Source: Bacteroidales bacterium
Lineage (GTDB): Bacteria; Bacteroidota; Bacteroidia; Bacteroidales; UBA3824
Direction of reading: 5' to 3'
DNA: 38,683 nt
Assembly (NCBI GenBank): GCA_017544805.1
Contig: JAFYDK010000019.1
Location: 1-38,683, forward strand
A model generated the notes under the pieces. That model was not told the origin of the DNA. It ran no database searches and worked only from the letters and a program-made list of their open reading frames with translations. Of the stretch, positions 15,928-24,081 are shown piece after piece (positions within the stretch are counted from its first letter, which is position 1; every line of letters begins with the position of its first letter). Position numbers and translations under genes: made by a program.

Positions 15928-16359
15928 TTATTTTTTTGCTTCTTCTGCCGGTGCTGGCGGTGGCGGCGGTGATTTGCGTTCACGTTTAGCACCCGTCTTA
16001 ACATTAGCCTTCTCCTGAAGGAAAAAATTCTGAATCGCCTCGTGCAAATCCTGATTTTTTACTTTCCCCGAAATGCAAATTTCTGCACCGCTGACACCAA
16101 CAATGCGGATTTCGGAACGTTTCAAACGCACCCATTCCACCAAAGCCTCCGCCAATGCGGTCAAAGGTCCTGTTACCGAGCCTAAAAGTGCAGTTAAAGC
16201 CGAGGCAATACCGGGACCCATTTCTCCTTTCTTGGGCTTTTCACTGGCTATCTCCACTTTTTTAACATCGGATATTTTCTTCTTCTCAATAAAAGTTTTC
16301 AATGCTAAAACATCTTCCTTAGATACTTTAGCCTTGGAATATTCAATTTTTATTTTCAT
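15928..16359 (-). CDS. EACC1-like small protein with Pro-rich tail
   Basis: A 143-residue protein without signal peptide. An N-terminal alpha/beta part (MKIKIEYSKAKVSKEDVLALKTFIE) is followed by the diagnostic centre at about residues 45-100: GEMGPG, a Gly/Ala/Leu-rich helix (ALTALLGSVTGPLTALAEAL), VEWVRLKRS, and then beta strands EIRIVGVSGAEICISGKV. This order matches what I recall of the 'effector-associated constant component 1' (EACC1) family, described computationally as an accessory of predicted bacterial conflict systems and best known from actinobacteria. The last 20 residues are basic, then Pro-rich (SPPPPPAPAEEAKK). It is the first gene of an operon with the expansin-like lipoprotein. 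No protease, caspase or other effector lies next to it. The family call is moderate; the role is unknown. Confidence 0.6.
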   Translation of the reverse strand: MKIKIEYSKAKVSKEDVLALKTFIEKKKISDVKKVEIASEKPKKGEMGPGIASALTALLGSVTGPLTALAEALVEWVRLKRSEIRIVGVSGAEICISGKVKNQDLHEAIQNFFLQEKANVKTGAKRERKSPPPPPAPAEEAKK

Positions 16360-16370
16360 TTTTCTATTTT

Positions 16371-16386
16371 TTTTAACGCGTTAAAA
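16371..16386. promoter_or_regulatory. 16-bp perfect palindrome before the EACC1-like gene
   Basis: TTTTAACGCGTTAAAA is perfectly self-complementary with a CGCG centre in a strongly A/T-rich context, 12 bases upstream of the start codon at 16359, in the divergent region shared with the barrel gene at 16494. It could be an operator. No TAnnTTTG element was found for either gene. Confidence 0.4.
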
Positions 16387-16493
16387 TTAATACTTTTTTC
16401 TAAATAATACAAAAACTTTTTAAAAGAAAAATTCTTAGGGTTTTAAGAGTTTTGTGTGTTATTAAAGTGTATAAACAAATTCTAAAATAAAAA

Positions 16494-17081
16494 ATGAACA
16501 AACTAATACTAACTGTTGCATCAATTTTTATGTTTATGCAACTTTACGCCCAAGAAACGGAAACACTTGAAATGAGAAAACGGAAAGTTACTTTTCTTTC
16601 AGAGGCGGAATTAACACCCACAAGCGTTTTCAAGGGCAGGGGACTATCATTGACCGGGGCATATAATTTTACCGACCAAATCTCAATCGGAATAGGATTA
16701 AACCCTCACATTATGTTTTTTCCTGACGAAAATATTTATTATGACTATTTAATAACAGAGGAAAACGGTGAAATAAAACACGTTTCTGAGAAAATAGATA
16801 ACCCCAAAAATGAAAACAAATTTTGTATGCCGCTGTTTTTCACGGTAAAATCCACGTTCTCAAAACACACCAACGCCTCGCCTTTTATTGAAATCCGTAT
16901 CGGCAAAGACGCTGTTGAAAAAACGGAGGATTTGTACCGCGCCGTAACCGTTGGAGCAAGGTTCGGTTTCAGGAAAGATTACTCCAAAGCAATAAACGTT
17001 GCTTTAGGCTGGAGAAAAAACGACATCCCAACAATAGAAAAAGCATACGCATTACTTTTTAAGATAGGTTATGAATTTTAA
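16494..17081 (+). CDS. Small outer-membrane beta-barrel protein
   Basis: A 195-residue protein with a signal peptide (MNKLILTVASIFMFMQLYA, then QETE). The rest shows alternating amphipathic strands typical of an eight-stranded barrel (GRGLSLTGAYNFTDQISIGIGLNPHIMFF, AVTVGARFGFRK, AINVALGWR) and ends KIGYEF, a C-terminal aromatic as in outer-membrane barrels. The gene is followed after 16 bases by a second small barrel gene with the same architecture, so the two form an operon. No specific family recognised. Confidence 0.75.
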   Translation: MNKLILTVASIFMFMQLYAQETETLEMRKRKVTFLSEAELTPTSVFKGRGLSLTGAYNFTDQISIGIGLNPHIMFFPDENIYYDYLITEENGEIKHVSEKIDNPKNENKFCMPLFFTVKSTFSKHTNASPFIEIRIGKDAVEKTEDLYRAVTVGARFGFRKDYSKAINVALGWRKNDIPTIEKAYALLFKIGYEF

Positions 17082-17097
17082 AAAACAAAAAAACATC

Positions 17098-17751
17098 ATG
17101 AAATACTTTTTTACACTAACTGCATTAATACTAACACTTTCGGGGTATTGTCAGAAAAAAGAATATACTTACGAAAACAAAGGAGTCAATATTTTTCTCG
17201 AATCTGAAGGCAGCGGAAGCCAAGAGTTCGGAATCGGCGGAATCGCTTTAACAGCAGGTTATCAGTTCAATCCCAATATATTTTTGGGTATAGGATTTTC
17301 GCAACAATTCGGCGGGGACAGAGGTATTGACGAAAACGGCCAACACTATTTCAAAGGGTGGAAAGATAATAACGGTAATTTTCATTACGATTATTACATT
17401 GACTCTGATGGTTTCTATCACGAGACCGGCTACAATAGCGACAATTATTGTTACGATGATGATGATTGCGATAGTGAATTTTTCGATTTATTTTCTGATG
17501 TATTCATAAATGTCCGTTATAATTTTTTAGGGAAATACCGTTACACACCTTATATTGATTTGAGAACGGGAGTTTCGTTCGGAGATTTTTCTTCTGTTTC
17601 AAGTTTTGACGAGGCGTTGATAGGTTGCCGATTTGGTTGCGGAGAAGGCGATTTTGCAATAGTTGCAGGAGCTGGTTATTCGTACAGACGATTCACTAAC
17701 GATTTTTCCAATCAAAATCTTTTCACATTAAGACTCGGTGTAGAATTTTAA
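17098..17751 (+). CDS. Small outer-membrane beta-barrel protein with acidic loop
   Basis: A 217-residue protein if started at 17098, which places a clean signal peptide (MKYFFTLTALILTLSGYC) at the N-terminus; the in-frame ATG at 17071 would add nine residues (six of them Asn or Lys) and overlap the preceding gene. Barrel-like strands flank a long Asp/Tyr-rich extracellular-type loop (about residues 88-140, with YDDDDCDSEFFD and two Cys). The end, LFTLRLGVEF, has the C-terminal Phe of outer-membrane barrels. It resembles the upstream gene product in order and ending and may be a diverged duplicate. A terminator follows. Function unknown. Confidence 0.75.
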   Translation: MKYFFTLTALILTLSGYCQKKEYTYENKGVNIFLESEGSGSQEFGIGGIALTAGYQFNPNIFLGIGFSQQFGGDRGIDENGQHYFKGWKDNNGNFHYDYYIDSDGFYHETGYNSDNYCYDDDDCDSEFFDLFSDVFINVRYNFLGKYRYTPYIDLRTGVSFGDFSSVSSFDEALIGCRFGCGEGDFAIVAGAGYSYRRFTNDFSNQNLFTLRLGVEF

Positions 17752-17778
17752 TGAGATTTATTTTCCTACAAAAAATAA

Positions 17779-17827
17779 CAAAGAGCCCGCCTAATTTCAT
17801 GTTTTAGACGAGCTCTTTGCTTTTTTT
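17779..17827. terminator. Bidirectional terminator between barrel and DUF6089 genes
   Basis: CAAAGAGCccGcCTAA pairs imperfectly with TTAGACGAGCTCTTTG and is followed by a T run; the genes on both sides converge here. Confidence 0.8.
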
Positions 17828-17836
17828 ATTATCCGA

Positions 17837-18757
17837 TTAAAAATATTTCGGACGTTTGATAAACTCTACTTTTCCATCGTCAGAAGAAGATTTTCCGAAT
17901 TTGAAACCGAGGTTCATCAAAACGGTAAAATAACTATCATTATAATCAGAGCCGCCGCGGGCAGTTCCCGTCGGATATTTATCGGCTTGCGAAACCACTT
18001 TTCCCGAAGCATTCAAATGTTGGTCTGCGTAAATATTTTTACTTTCTTTATAATAATTTGTTGAAACATCATCCAAATAATCGGTCGTCGTATAATGCTG
18101 AGTCAATTCAAGACCGATATAAAATTTTCGTGTTATAAGGAAATTAACGCCTAAACCGAAAGGATAAGAAAACGTCCAATTACCGTATTCGGAATCGGCA
18201 CCGTCGATTTCGCCCTGACCTTCAGAATGTAACGGCCTTAATTCCTGCCAATTATCTTCATCACCGATAAGTCCGCCCTTAGGGTTGTAATGAATTCCGG
18301 CAAGCCCGATAAAAATATACGAAGACCATCTTTGTGAGAATTTAATTTTCTGACCTTCAGGAATTTCCTTTTCTTTTATAAAATAAAAATCCACATTTGC
18401 GCTCAAATCCCAAAGATTACTTTTAAAACGCAAATTTCTATTGTTCAACGCAGGATTTTTGCTGTAATTATCATCGCCGTGAATTTTAGAATACAAAACA
18501 TTTCCCCTAAGCGATAATCTTTCCAAAAGTTTGAACTTATAACCGGCTTGAAAAGAATATCCGCCCGATTCCTTGCTAATATCTCTTACTGAAAAAGCAT
18601 GAGAAGTTTCTTTTGCATGGCCTAAATCACCAAAATAAACATTGACACCACCGCCTAAATAAACGCTGTGCCGTAAATTTTTCCAACTTGCAGTCTGAGC
18701 AAAACTACATACCGCAGTAAAAATAACCGCTAATGACAAAAAAAATATCTTTTTCAT
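17837..18757 (-). CDS. DUF6089-type outer-membrane beta-barrel protein, copy 1
   Basis: A 306-residue outer-membrane protein with signal peptide (cleavage near SFAQ, residue 21). Family-type landmarks: HSVYLGGGVNVYFGDLG at the start of the barrel, ERLSLRGNVLYSKIHGDD, NRNLRFKSNLWDLSANVDFYFI, and a late loop YTTTDYLDDVSTNYY. It is a paralogue of the genes at 18856-19701 and 19980-20921, and the first of these shares a 26-base identical block near its start. DUF6089 proteins are Bacteroidetes barrels of unknown function. The terminator at 18786-18822 separates it from copy 2, yet I see no good -7 element for it, so it may depend on read-through. Confidence 0.85.
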   Translation of the reverse strand: MKKIFFLSLAVIFTAVCSFAQTASWKNLRHSVYLGGGVNVYFGDLGHAKETSHAFSVRDISKESGGYSFQAGYKFKLLERLSLRGNVLYSKIHGDDNYSKNPALNNRNLRFKSNLWDLSANVDFYFIKEKEIPEGQKIKFSQRWSSYIFIGLAGIHYNPKGGLIGDEDNWQELRPLHSEGQGEIDGADSEYGNWTFSYPFGLGVNFLITRKFYIGLELTQHYTTTDYLDDVSTNYYKESKNIYADQHLNASGKVVSQADKYPTGTARGGSDYNDSYFTVLMNLGFKFGKSSSDDGKVEFIKRPKYF

Positions 18758-18785
18758 AATATTTTTTTATGGATAAAAAGAATTA

Positions 18786-18822
18786 AACAAAAAAACCGGA
18801 CTGAATAAAAATTAGTCCGGTT
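18786..18822 (-). terminator. Terminator between DUF6089 copies 2 and 1
   Basis: Minus-strand hairpin AACCGGACT/AGTCCGGTT with an 11-base loop followed by T7. It lies after copy 2 and ahead of copy 1. Confidence 0.85.
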
Positions 18823-18855
18823 TAGTACAACTTATTTTATTAAGATAATTTTTTC

Positions 18856-19701
18856 CTAATAGTACTTCGGACGGTGATAGAAATGAACGTCGCCGTCAGA
18901 ATTCTTGAATTTGTATCCGACATGGAAAAGTAACGTAGAATACCAATCCAAATGATCATCGCCGCCGCGCTTAGAACCCTGTACCGCATTTGCAAAATTA
19001 AGATCCTTTGCACCTTGCGTTTCAAAATTATAATCACCGTGAAGGTCATCAACATGATCGGAAGTGGTAAACCTCAACGCCCATTCAACACCCAAATATA
19101 ATTTTTGTGTGATACGACAATTTAGTCCCAAACCTATTGGCAACGACATCGCCACGGGGTTATAACCTTCAGTTTCAGTATGCAAATCACGAAGTTTATC
19201 ACCGTTTTTAACAGTTCCTACAGTAGGTCCATCCCATCTCGGAGAATAAGTCAAAAGTCCTAACCCAACAAAAGCATACGCAGACCACCTCTGCCAAAAA
19301 TTAGGTTTATTAACTTCCTTTTCTTTTATAAAAAAGAAATCAATATTTGCACCAAAATCAAAAGAATTACTCTTAAAAATCAAACCACGGTGTTTATGCG
19401 CATCATCTCTACTTTTCGTATCATCACCCGTAAGTTTTGAATACAAAACTGAAAACCTAAGAGAAAAACGCTCAGTGAGTTTATACTTATAACCCAAATC
19501 AAAAGAATAACTGGTTTCTTTCATAAGCTTAGGCGATAAGGTCTTAGAGCCACCGTCCACACGGTCAAAATCACCTATAAACCAATTAAAGCCACCGCCT
19601 AAATAAACGCTGTGCCGCGATTTTTTCCATGATGCAGTCTGAGCAAACATATTACCCACCGAAATAACAACCGCAATCAATATGGCTATCGTTTTTTTCA
19701 T
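18856..19701 (-). CDS. DUF6089-type outer-membrane beta-barrel protein, copy 2
   Basis: A 281-residue outer-membrane protein, closest to copy 1: both start the mature chain with QTASWK, then RHSVYLGGG, and both contain VLYSK-GDD, FKSN and a FFFIKEKE/FYFIKEKE segment followed by QRWS-Y-F-GL. It is shorter than copy 1 in the loop after YSPRWDGP. It ends in HFYHRPKYY, a close match to the FIKRPKYF end of copy 1. The high similarity and neighbouring position indicate tandem duplication. It has its own -7 element at 19800-19807. Function unknown. Confidence 0.85.
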   Translation of the reverse strand: MKKTIAILIAVVISVGNMFAQTASWKKSRHSVYLGGGFNWFIGDFDRVDGGSKTLSPKLMKETSYSFDLGYKYKLTERFSLRFSVLYSKLTGDDTKSRDDAHKHRGLIFKSNSFDFGANIDFFFIKEKEVNKPNFWQRWSAYAFVGLGLLTYSPRWDGPTVGTVKNGDKLRDLHTETEGYNPVAMSLPIGLGLNCRITQKLYLGVEWALRFTTSDHVDDLHGDYNFETQGAKDLNFANAVQGSKRGGDDHLDWYSTLLFHVGYKFKNSDGDVHFYHRPKYY

Positions 19702-19799
19702 AATTTAATTTTATATTTTCAATTTTACTTCCCTTTTCAAGGATTTTTATCGCGTATAATTTAAATTATATACCGCAAAAACGTTTTCTTTTTCGACCG

Positions 19800-19807
19800 C
19801 AAATATA
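19800..19807 (-). promoter_or_regulatory. -7 promoter element of DUF6089 copy 2
   Basis: TATATTTG (minus strand) fits TAnnTTTG, about 100 bases before the start codon at 19701. The rest of the 19702-19979 gap is very A/T-rich and shows no other feature I can support. Confidence 0.45.
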
Positions 19808-19979
19808 TTAATATTTTTTCGATATTATTCATTTTTTCCTAAAAAAAATTAATTTTTTTTTTTATTTTTTTAGCATGTTTTATAGAAAAGAGATATAAAA
19901 TATTGAAAGATAGCCTTTTATTAAAATCAATTTTTGTCTTTTTGTATTTCAACAAAAAATACAGGCACAGTCAAGTATA

Positions 19980-20921
19980 TTACCTGCTGTGTCTGCCGTG
20001 TCTCGAAGATATTCTATAATGCGCCGTAACTATAAATGTTACGAAAGCATCGTTATAACCTGAATTACCGCGTTTTTCGCCTGTTTTAGCAGGAGATGCT
20101 TTAGAGCCGTCAGTATTGATTCTTCTGTCGGCAAATTGCGTTGTAAGTTCGCTCGGAGGCGTAAAACCGGATTCGTCCCAATTGAAATAATTTGAAGAAC
20201 AGTCGTCGATATAGTCTGTTGTCGTAACATGATATGCACCTTCAAGACATAAAGACAATTTTTTGTTTATCTGATATTTTACACCGAAACCAAAAGGTAT
20301 TTCCGCAGCAAGCAATTTGTAAGGCGCTGACAATGTGGTATAAGGCTGCGAGCCTGAACCGTTTTTTTTCTCATAAGTAAAAGATGTGCCTTGTCCTTCG
20401 GTACAAAGCGGCTGCAAATCATACCATTGTCCGTCAAGTTCGCCCTGAGGGTTGAAATGAAACATACTGAAACCTACGGTAAAATACACTGCAAAACGAT
20501 TTGCCGCCATCATTGATGAAGAAGCATATCGCGGTATTTCTCTTTCTTTTAACAAATAATAATCAAGATGAGCTCCAAAAGATAGTATATCGCTTCTGAA
20601 ATTAAGATTTCTTGCTTTTCTTGAAGCGCAAGTAGTTTCTGTATCACTACCGTATACGCGCAACCACATTACTCCCGCCCTTACAGCAAGATTAGGATAC
20701 AATTTATAAGAATAACCTAACTGTAAAGCCGGTCTAAACGAAGATGTATTAATGTCCCTGACACCTAAAAAATGCGCAGCATCTTTCCCTCCTCCTCCGA
20801 GATCACCGCAAAATACATTTCCGCCTATGCCGAAATATACGCCGTGCTTGTCAGGACTACCTTGTCCGAAGACGATTGTGCTGCAAAACAGCAATGCAAT
20901 CAATAAAAGTGTACGTTTCAT
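19980..20921 (-). CDS. DUF6089-type outer-membrane beta-barrel protein, copy 3
   Basis: A 313-residue outer-membrane barrel. The frame is open to 20963, but the ATG at 20921 starts a proper signal peptide (MKRTLLLIALLFCSTIVFGQ) and leaves a 17-base gap after nadK, so I use it. Landmarks shared with copies 1 and 2: GVYFGIGGNVFCGDLGGG, ARNLNFRSDILSFGAHLDYYLLKERE, FHFNPQG, TTTDYIDDCSSNYF. It is the most diverged of the three and the only one downstream of nadK, probably in the same transcript. DUF6089 function is not known. Confidence 0.85.
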   Translation of the reverse strand: MKRTLLLIALLFCSTIVFGQGSPDKHGVYFGIGGNVFCGDLGGGGKDAAHFLGVRDINTSSFRPALQLGYSYKLYPNLAVRAGVMWLRVYGSDTETTCASRKARNLNFRSDILSFGAHLDYYLLKEREIPRYASSSMMAANRFAVYFTVGFSMFHFNPQGELDGQWYDLQPLCTEGQGTSFTYEKKNGSGSQPYTTLSAPYKLLAAEIPFGFGVKYQINKKLSLCLEGAYHVTTTDYIDDCSSNYFNWDESGFTPPSELTTQFADRRINTDGSKASPAKTGEKRGNSGYNDAFVTFIVTAHYRISSRHGRHSR

Positions 20922-20938
20922 AATAATATTTAAAATAT

Positions 20939-21820
20939 CTAATTTCGTTTGTCCATACCCCAAAGCAACTTGTTTCGTAACGTATTATAAAAATTCGTAT
21001 TGCTCAATTTTACAAGTTTTAACTTTTTTGTCGATTTTTTCAGCGTCAGCTCCTCATCAAAAGGAAGACAAGCCTGACGAAAATCAAGACTCGCAAGATA
21101 ATTGTTTTCTCTGCCTTGTGCTTTTAGTCTTAAAACGTTGTCATCGCTTATCACAATCGGACGAACCGAAAGATTGTGCGGCGATACTGGCGTTAATACA
21201 AAATTACCGCTGCCCGGAGTTATTATCGGTCCGCCGGCACTCAATGAATACGCCGTACTACCCGTAGGTGTTGCAATAATCAGACCGTCAGACCAATACG
21301 TGTTCAAAAATTCATCATTCAAATATACATTAATCGAAATCATCGAACTCGTATTTACCCTCATAATCGTAACCTCGTTGAGAGCAATATTAAGATTGCC
21401 GAATCTTTCACTCGTACTTGTAACCTCAATTAACGTGCGGTTCTCCACAGAATGACGTCCGCTCAAAATTTCAGCCATCGCGCTCTGAAGCGTATCGTCA
21501 GAAACCTGAACCAAAAATCCTAATCTGCCACTGTTGATGCCTACTACAGGAATATCAGCCGCAACAGCATATACCACACTCTCCAACATCGTGCCGTCGC
21601 CGCCGATACTTATCAGCAAATCCAAATCCTCCGGCATCTTGAAACTATTGGTGAAAGTTCCCGCAATCCTCGGGGTAAAATACAAATTCTCAACTATGAA
21701 ATTCAAGTATTCCTCAAATACGTAAATTTCGCAGTTGTTACGGTTCAAGGTCTCGAATATTCTATAAATATTCTTGTTGAAACCCTCAGAAAACTTTCTG
21801 CCGAATATCGCTACTTTCAT
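20939..21820 (-). CDS. nadK: NAD kinase
   Basis: Phosphorylates NAD to NADP using ATP or polyphosphate in the cytosol. It is a 293-residue protein with the family motifs GGDGT at 73-77 (catalytic D75), GINSGRLGFL at about 94-103, the NE dipeptide in ALNEVTI, and the glycine-rich TPTGSTAYSLSAGGP. Length is normal. The promoter (21837-21867) overlaps the stop codon of the upstream Omp85 gene, so nadK begins a separate transcription unit although it directly follows that operon. A DUF6089 barrel gene lies 17 bases downstream. Confidence 0.97.
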   Translation of the reverse strand: MKVAIFGRKFSEGFNKNIYRIFETLNRNNCEIYVFEEYLNFIVENLYFTPRIAGTFTNSFKMPEDLDLLISIGGDGTMLESVVYAVAADIPVVGINSGRLGFLVQVSDDTLQSAMAEILSGRHSVENRTLIEVTSTSERFGNLNIALNEVTIMRVNTSSMISINVYLNDEFLNTYWSDGLIIATPTGSTAYSLSAGGPIITPGSGNFVLTPVSPHNLSVRPIVISDDNVLRLKAQGRENNYLASLDFRQACLPFDEELTLKKSTKKLKLVKLSNTNFYNTLRNKLLWGMDKRN

Positions 21821-21836
21821 ATACCTTATTAAACGA

Positions 21837-21867
21837 CAAAATTATAATTTTATTTTCCCATATCAAA
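21837..21867 (-). promoter_or_regulatory. Promoter of nadK
   Basis: Minus-strand -33 TTTG at 21864-21867, spacer of 19, then -7 TAATTTTG at 21837-21844: a full match to the Bacteroidetes consensus. The -33 element overlaps the stop codon of the preceding gene. Confidence 0.65.
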
Positions 21868-23323
21868 AAAACGTTTTAATTCCTACTCCGAGGTATCCAT
21901 CGCCTTGAATATTTCTCGTATAATAAACGCTAAAAACCCGGTCGTAGTATGTTACCAAGTCCAATCCAAGACCAATTGCGCCCAAAAACGCTCCGTTCAT
22001 ATCATTGAAATCGTCATCGTCGGAACTCTCCCTGCTTACATAACCGCAATTAGCAAAAAAATTAATATAAAAAGCGTAATGTATCTTATTGAACTTAGGA
22101 ACGTTTATTTTCTTAAGTTCGAGAATATGGGTTTTCAAAAGTTCGTATTTGTACGAAGTCTGCAAATAGCCTAAATGCGTACCGCAAATCTGCCGTTTTT
22201 CATAACCGGGTACAACATTCGGCTTTGTTCCGAAAGCCTCTCTATAATAAAAAGGCGTAGAACTTGAACTCCATGAATAATAACATTGCGATGCAAAATA
22301 AAATTTTTCTCCAAGATTTCTGTAAACCCTACAATCAAAAACTCCGTTATAAAAATCAATATCATCAAACAACAATCCTCGTTTGCCTATCATCGCTTTA
22401 AAATACTCTCCGCTCAAAGGATAATAACTCGAATTGCGCTTGTCATAAGAAAAAACATACGAAAGATTCACCGCTTGAATTTTAGTCCTGCCCTCGCCCA
22501 AATATTCAGGATTATAAAAAGCAACTGAATCGTGAATTTTCGTATTAGTATAACCAATTTCCAAATTGTTACGGATATTTATCTTTGGACGGTAAGTGTA
22601 TACTATCTTGTACTGATATTCTTTGAAGGCTATCGAAGCACCGTCAATATCAATATATTTCGCATTGTTATCATAAATTTTTAAAATACCGGATTTTCGT
22701 TTTAAGATTTCTGCCGAGAATCCGAGAAGATTTTTCCGCGAGCGTTCAACGGCAATATCAGAATAACCGATTTGCGTAATGTTATTAAAACCACGTCTGA
22801 AATTTATAAAAATAGATTCCTTACGTCCGCGAAAATTATATTTTTTGATACCGAAACTATAATCAATTTTATCAAATTCGGGATCGCGCAACCAATCGTT
22901 AAGATTGCCGTTGTGCGGGGCGATGTCCACTTGCGGCCAAATATACCAACGCTCTTCAACCAAAATATTTATCAAAAAATTATTTTGATAGTCCAAAGGC
23001 TGATATGTGATAGTTACATAATTGAAAAGCGAGGTCTTTAAAAGGTTTTGACGACTTTGCTCAATTTTTTTATCAACTTGAGAATAACACAGTGTATCCC
23101 GGACAGCAAATTCCAACTCCCGCATAATGATTTTGCTTTTGGTTTTTTTGTTGCCGTAAAGTATTATGTCAGAAATCACAAAACAACTATCACCGTTATT
23201 GCTGACCGTATCAAAAAGTGAGCTTGCCCGCAAAGTATCATCATCTTGAGCAAAAAGCACCGCCGGATAGAAAATCAGAAAAACAATTGCCAAATTCAAT
23301 ATGTCAAAGGCTAATTTTTGCAT
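21863..23323 (-). CDS. Omp85-superfamily outer-membrane protein with one POTRA domain
   Basis: A 486-residue BamA/TamA-like protein. A signal peptide covers about residues 1-25. One POTRA domain is visible at about 48-125 (ISDIILYGNKKTKSKIIMREL...LLKTSLFNYVTITY). The rest is a 16-strand type barrel with Tyr/Phe-rich strands and the late RGL/FGAxx-like segments of Omp85 proteins, ending GVGIKTFF with a C-terminal Phe. BamA itself carries five POTRAs and is longer, so this is one of the short Omp85 paralogues common in Bacteroidetes; its client is unknown. It is the last gene of the SPOR-hisB-GT2-Omp85 operon, only 6 bases after the glycosyltransferase. Confidence 0.85.
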   Translation of the reverse strand: MQKLAFDILNLAIVFLIFYPAVLFAQDDDTLRASSLFDTVSNNGDSCFVISDIILYGNKKTKSKIIMRELEFAVRDTLCYSQVDKKIEQSRQNLLKTSLFNYVTITYQPLDYQNNFLINILVEERWYIWPQVDIAPHNGNLNDWLRDPEFDKIDYSFGIKKYNFRGRKESIFINFRRGFNNITQIGYSDIAVERSRKNLLGFSAEILKRKSGILKIYDNNAKYIDIDGASIAFKEYQYKIVYTYRPKINIRNNLEIGYTNTKIHDSVAFYNPEYLGEGRTKIQAVNLSYVFSYDKRNSSYYPLSGEYFKAMIGKRGLLFDDIDFYNGVFDCRVYRNLGEKFYFASQCYYSWSSSSTPFYYREAFGTKPNVVPGYEKRQICGTHLGYLQTSYKYELLKTHILELKKINVPKFNKIHYAFYINFFANCGYVSRESSDDDDFNDMNGAFLGAIGLGLDLVTYYDRVFSVYYTRNIQGDGYLGVGIKTFF

Positions 23324-23329
23324 TCTTTT

Positions 23330-24076
23330 TCATTTCTCTCTAAACATTTCCGATTTTATTAGTCCTATTTTGTTAAAAAAATACTTCATTGCAGTTCCCA
23401 TAACACCAAAACCATATTTCACGCTGCGGCGAAAATTAATGCTCGATGCCTCTTTAAAATATTTAGTGGGACAAGTTATCTCGGCTATTTCATAACCGAA
23501 ATAAAATATCTGAGCCAACATTTGATTGTCAAAAACAAAATCGTTGCTATCCGCCTCCAAATTCAATTTTTCAATAACCTCTCTGCTGAAAGCCCTGTAA
23601 CCCGTATGATATTCGGATAATTTTTGGTTCATCATCAAGTTTTGAAAAAACGTCAGGAAACGGTTTGAAACGTACTTATAAAGCGGCATTCCGCCTCTAC
23701 GCGCGCCCTTACCAAGAATTCTCGATGCTATTATAACAGGATAAACTCCGTCGGCAATCGTGTAACACATCGGTCTTAAAAGTTTCGGTGTATACTGATA
23801 ATCAGGGTGTAACATCACAACAATATCGCACCCCAATTCCAATGCTTTTTTATAACACGATTTTTGATTTCCTCCGTAGCCGAGATTTTTCTCATGGATA
23901 ATTATATGCTTGATACCAAGCTTTTTAGCTACTTCAACAGTATGGTCTTTGGAACAATCGTCAGTCAAAATCACCTCATCGACTATATCGAAAGGTATTT
24001 CATTGAAAGTCTGTTCCAACGTTTTTTCGGCATTATAGGCCGGCAAAACTATACCGATTTTTTTGTTGTTAATCAT
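23330..24076 (-). CDS. GT2 family glycosyltransferase, polyprenyl-phosphate type
   Basis: A 248-residue GT-A fold enzyme similar to DPM1/polyprenyl-phosphate sugar transferases. It shows GIVLPAYNAEKTL at 8-20, the nucleotide-sugar motif LTDDCSKDHT at 37-46, NLGYGGNQKSCYKKAL at 64-79 and the metal/donor region MLHPDYQYTP at 88-97. The frame is open upstream to 24151, overlapping hisB by 70 bases, but ATG at 24076 gives the normal family N-terminus and a 5-base gap. There is no obvious transmembrane domain, although the C-terminus (FGVMGTAMKYFFNKIGLI) may be membrane-peripheral. Sits between hisB and the Omp85 gene. Sugar and acceptor unknown. Confidence 0.88.
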   Translation of the reverse strand: MINNKKIGIVLPAYNAEKTLEQTFNEIPFDIVDEVILTDDCSKDHTVEVAKKLGIKHIIIHEKNLGYGGNQKSCYKKALELGCDIVVMLHPDYQYTPKLLRPMCYTIADGVYPVIIASRILGKGARRGGMPLYKYVSNRFLTFFQNLMMNQKLSEYHTGYRAFSREVIEKLNLEADSNDFVFDNQMLAQIFYFGYEIAEITCPTKYFKEASSINFRRSVKYGFGVMGTAMKYFFNKIGLIKSEMFREK

Positions 24077-24081
24077 TTTTG

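Noticed and set aside
19702..19979. Possible small gene, RNA or terminator in the gap before DUF6089 copy 2
   Set aside because: Only weak hairpins (for example around 19940-19958) without proper T tracts, and no credible open frame; only the -7 element is supportable.
20922..20963. N-terminal extension of DUF6089 copy 3
   Set aside because: Would overlap nadK and put 14 non-signal residues before a clean signal peptide.
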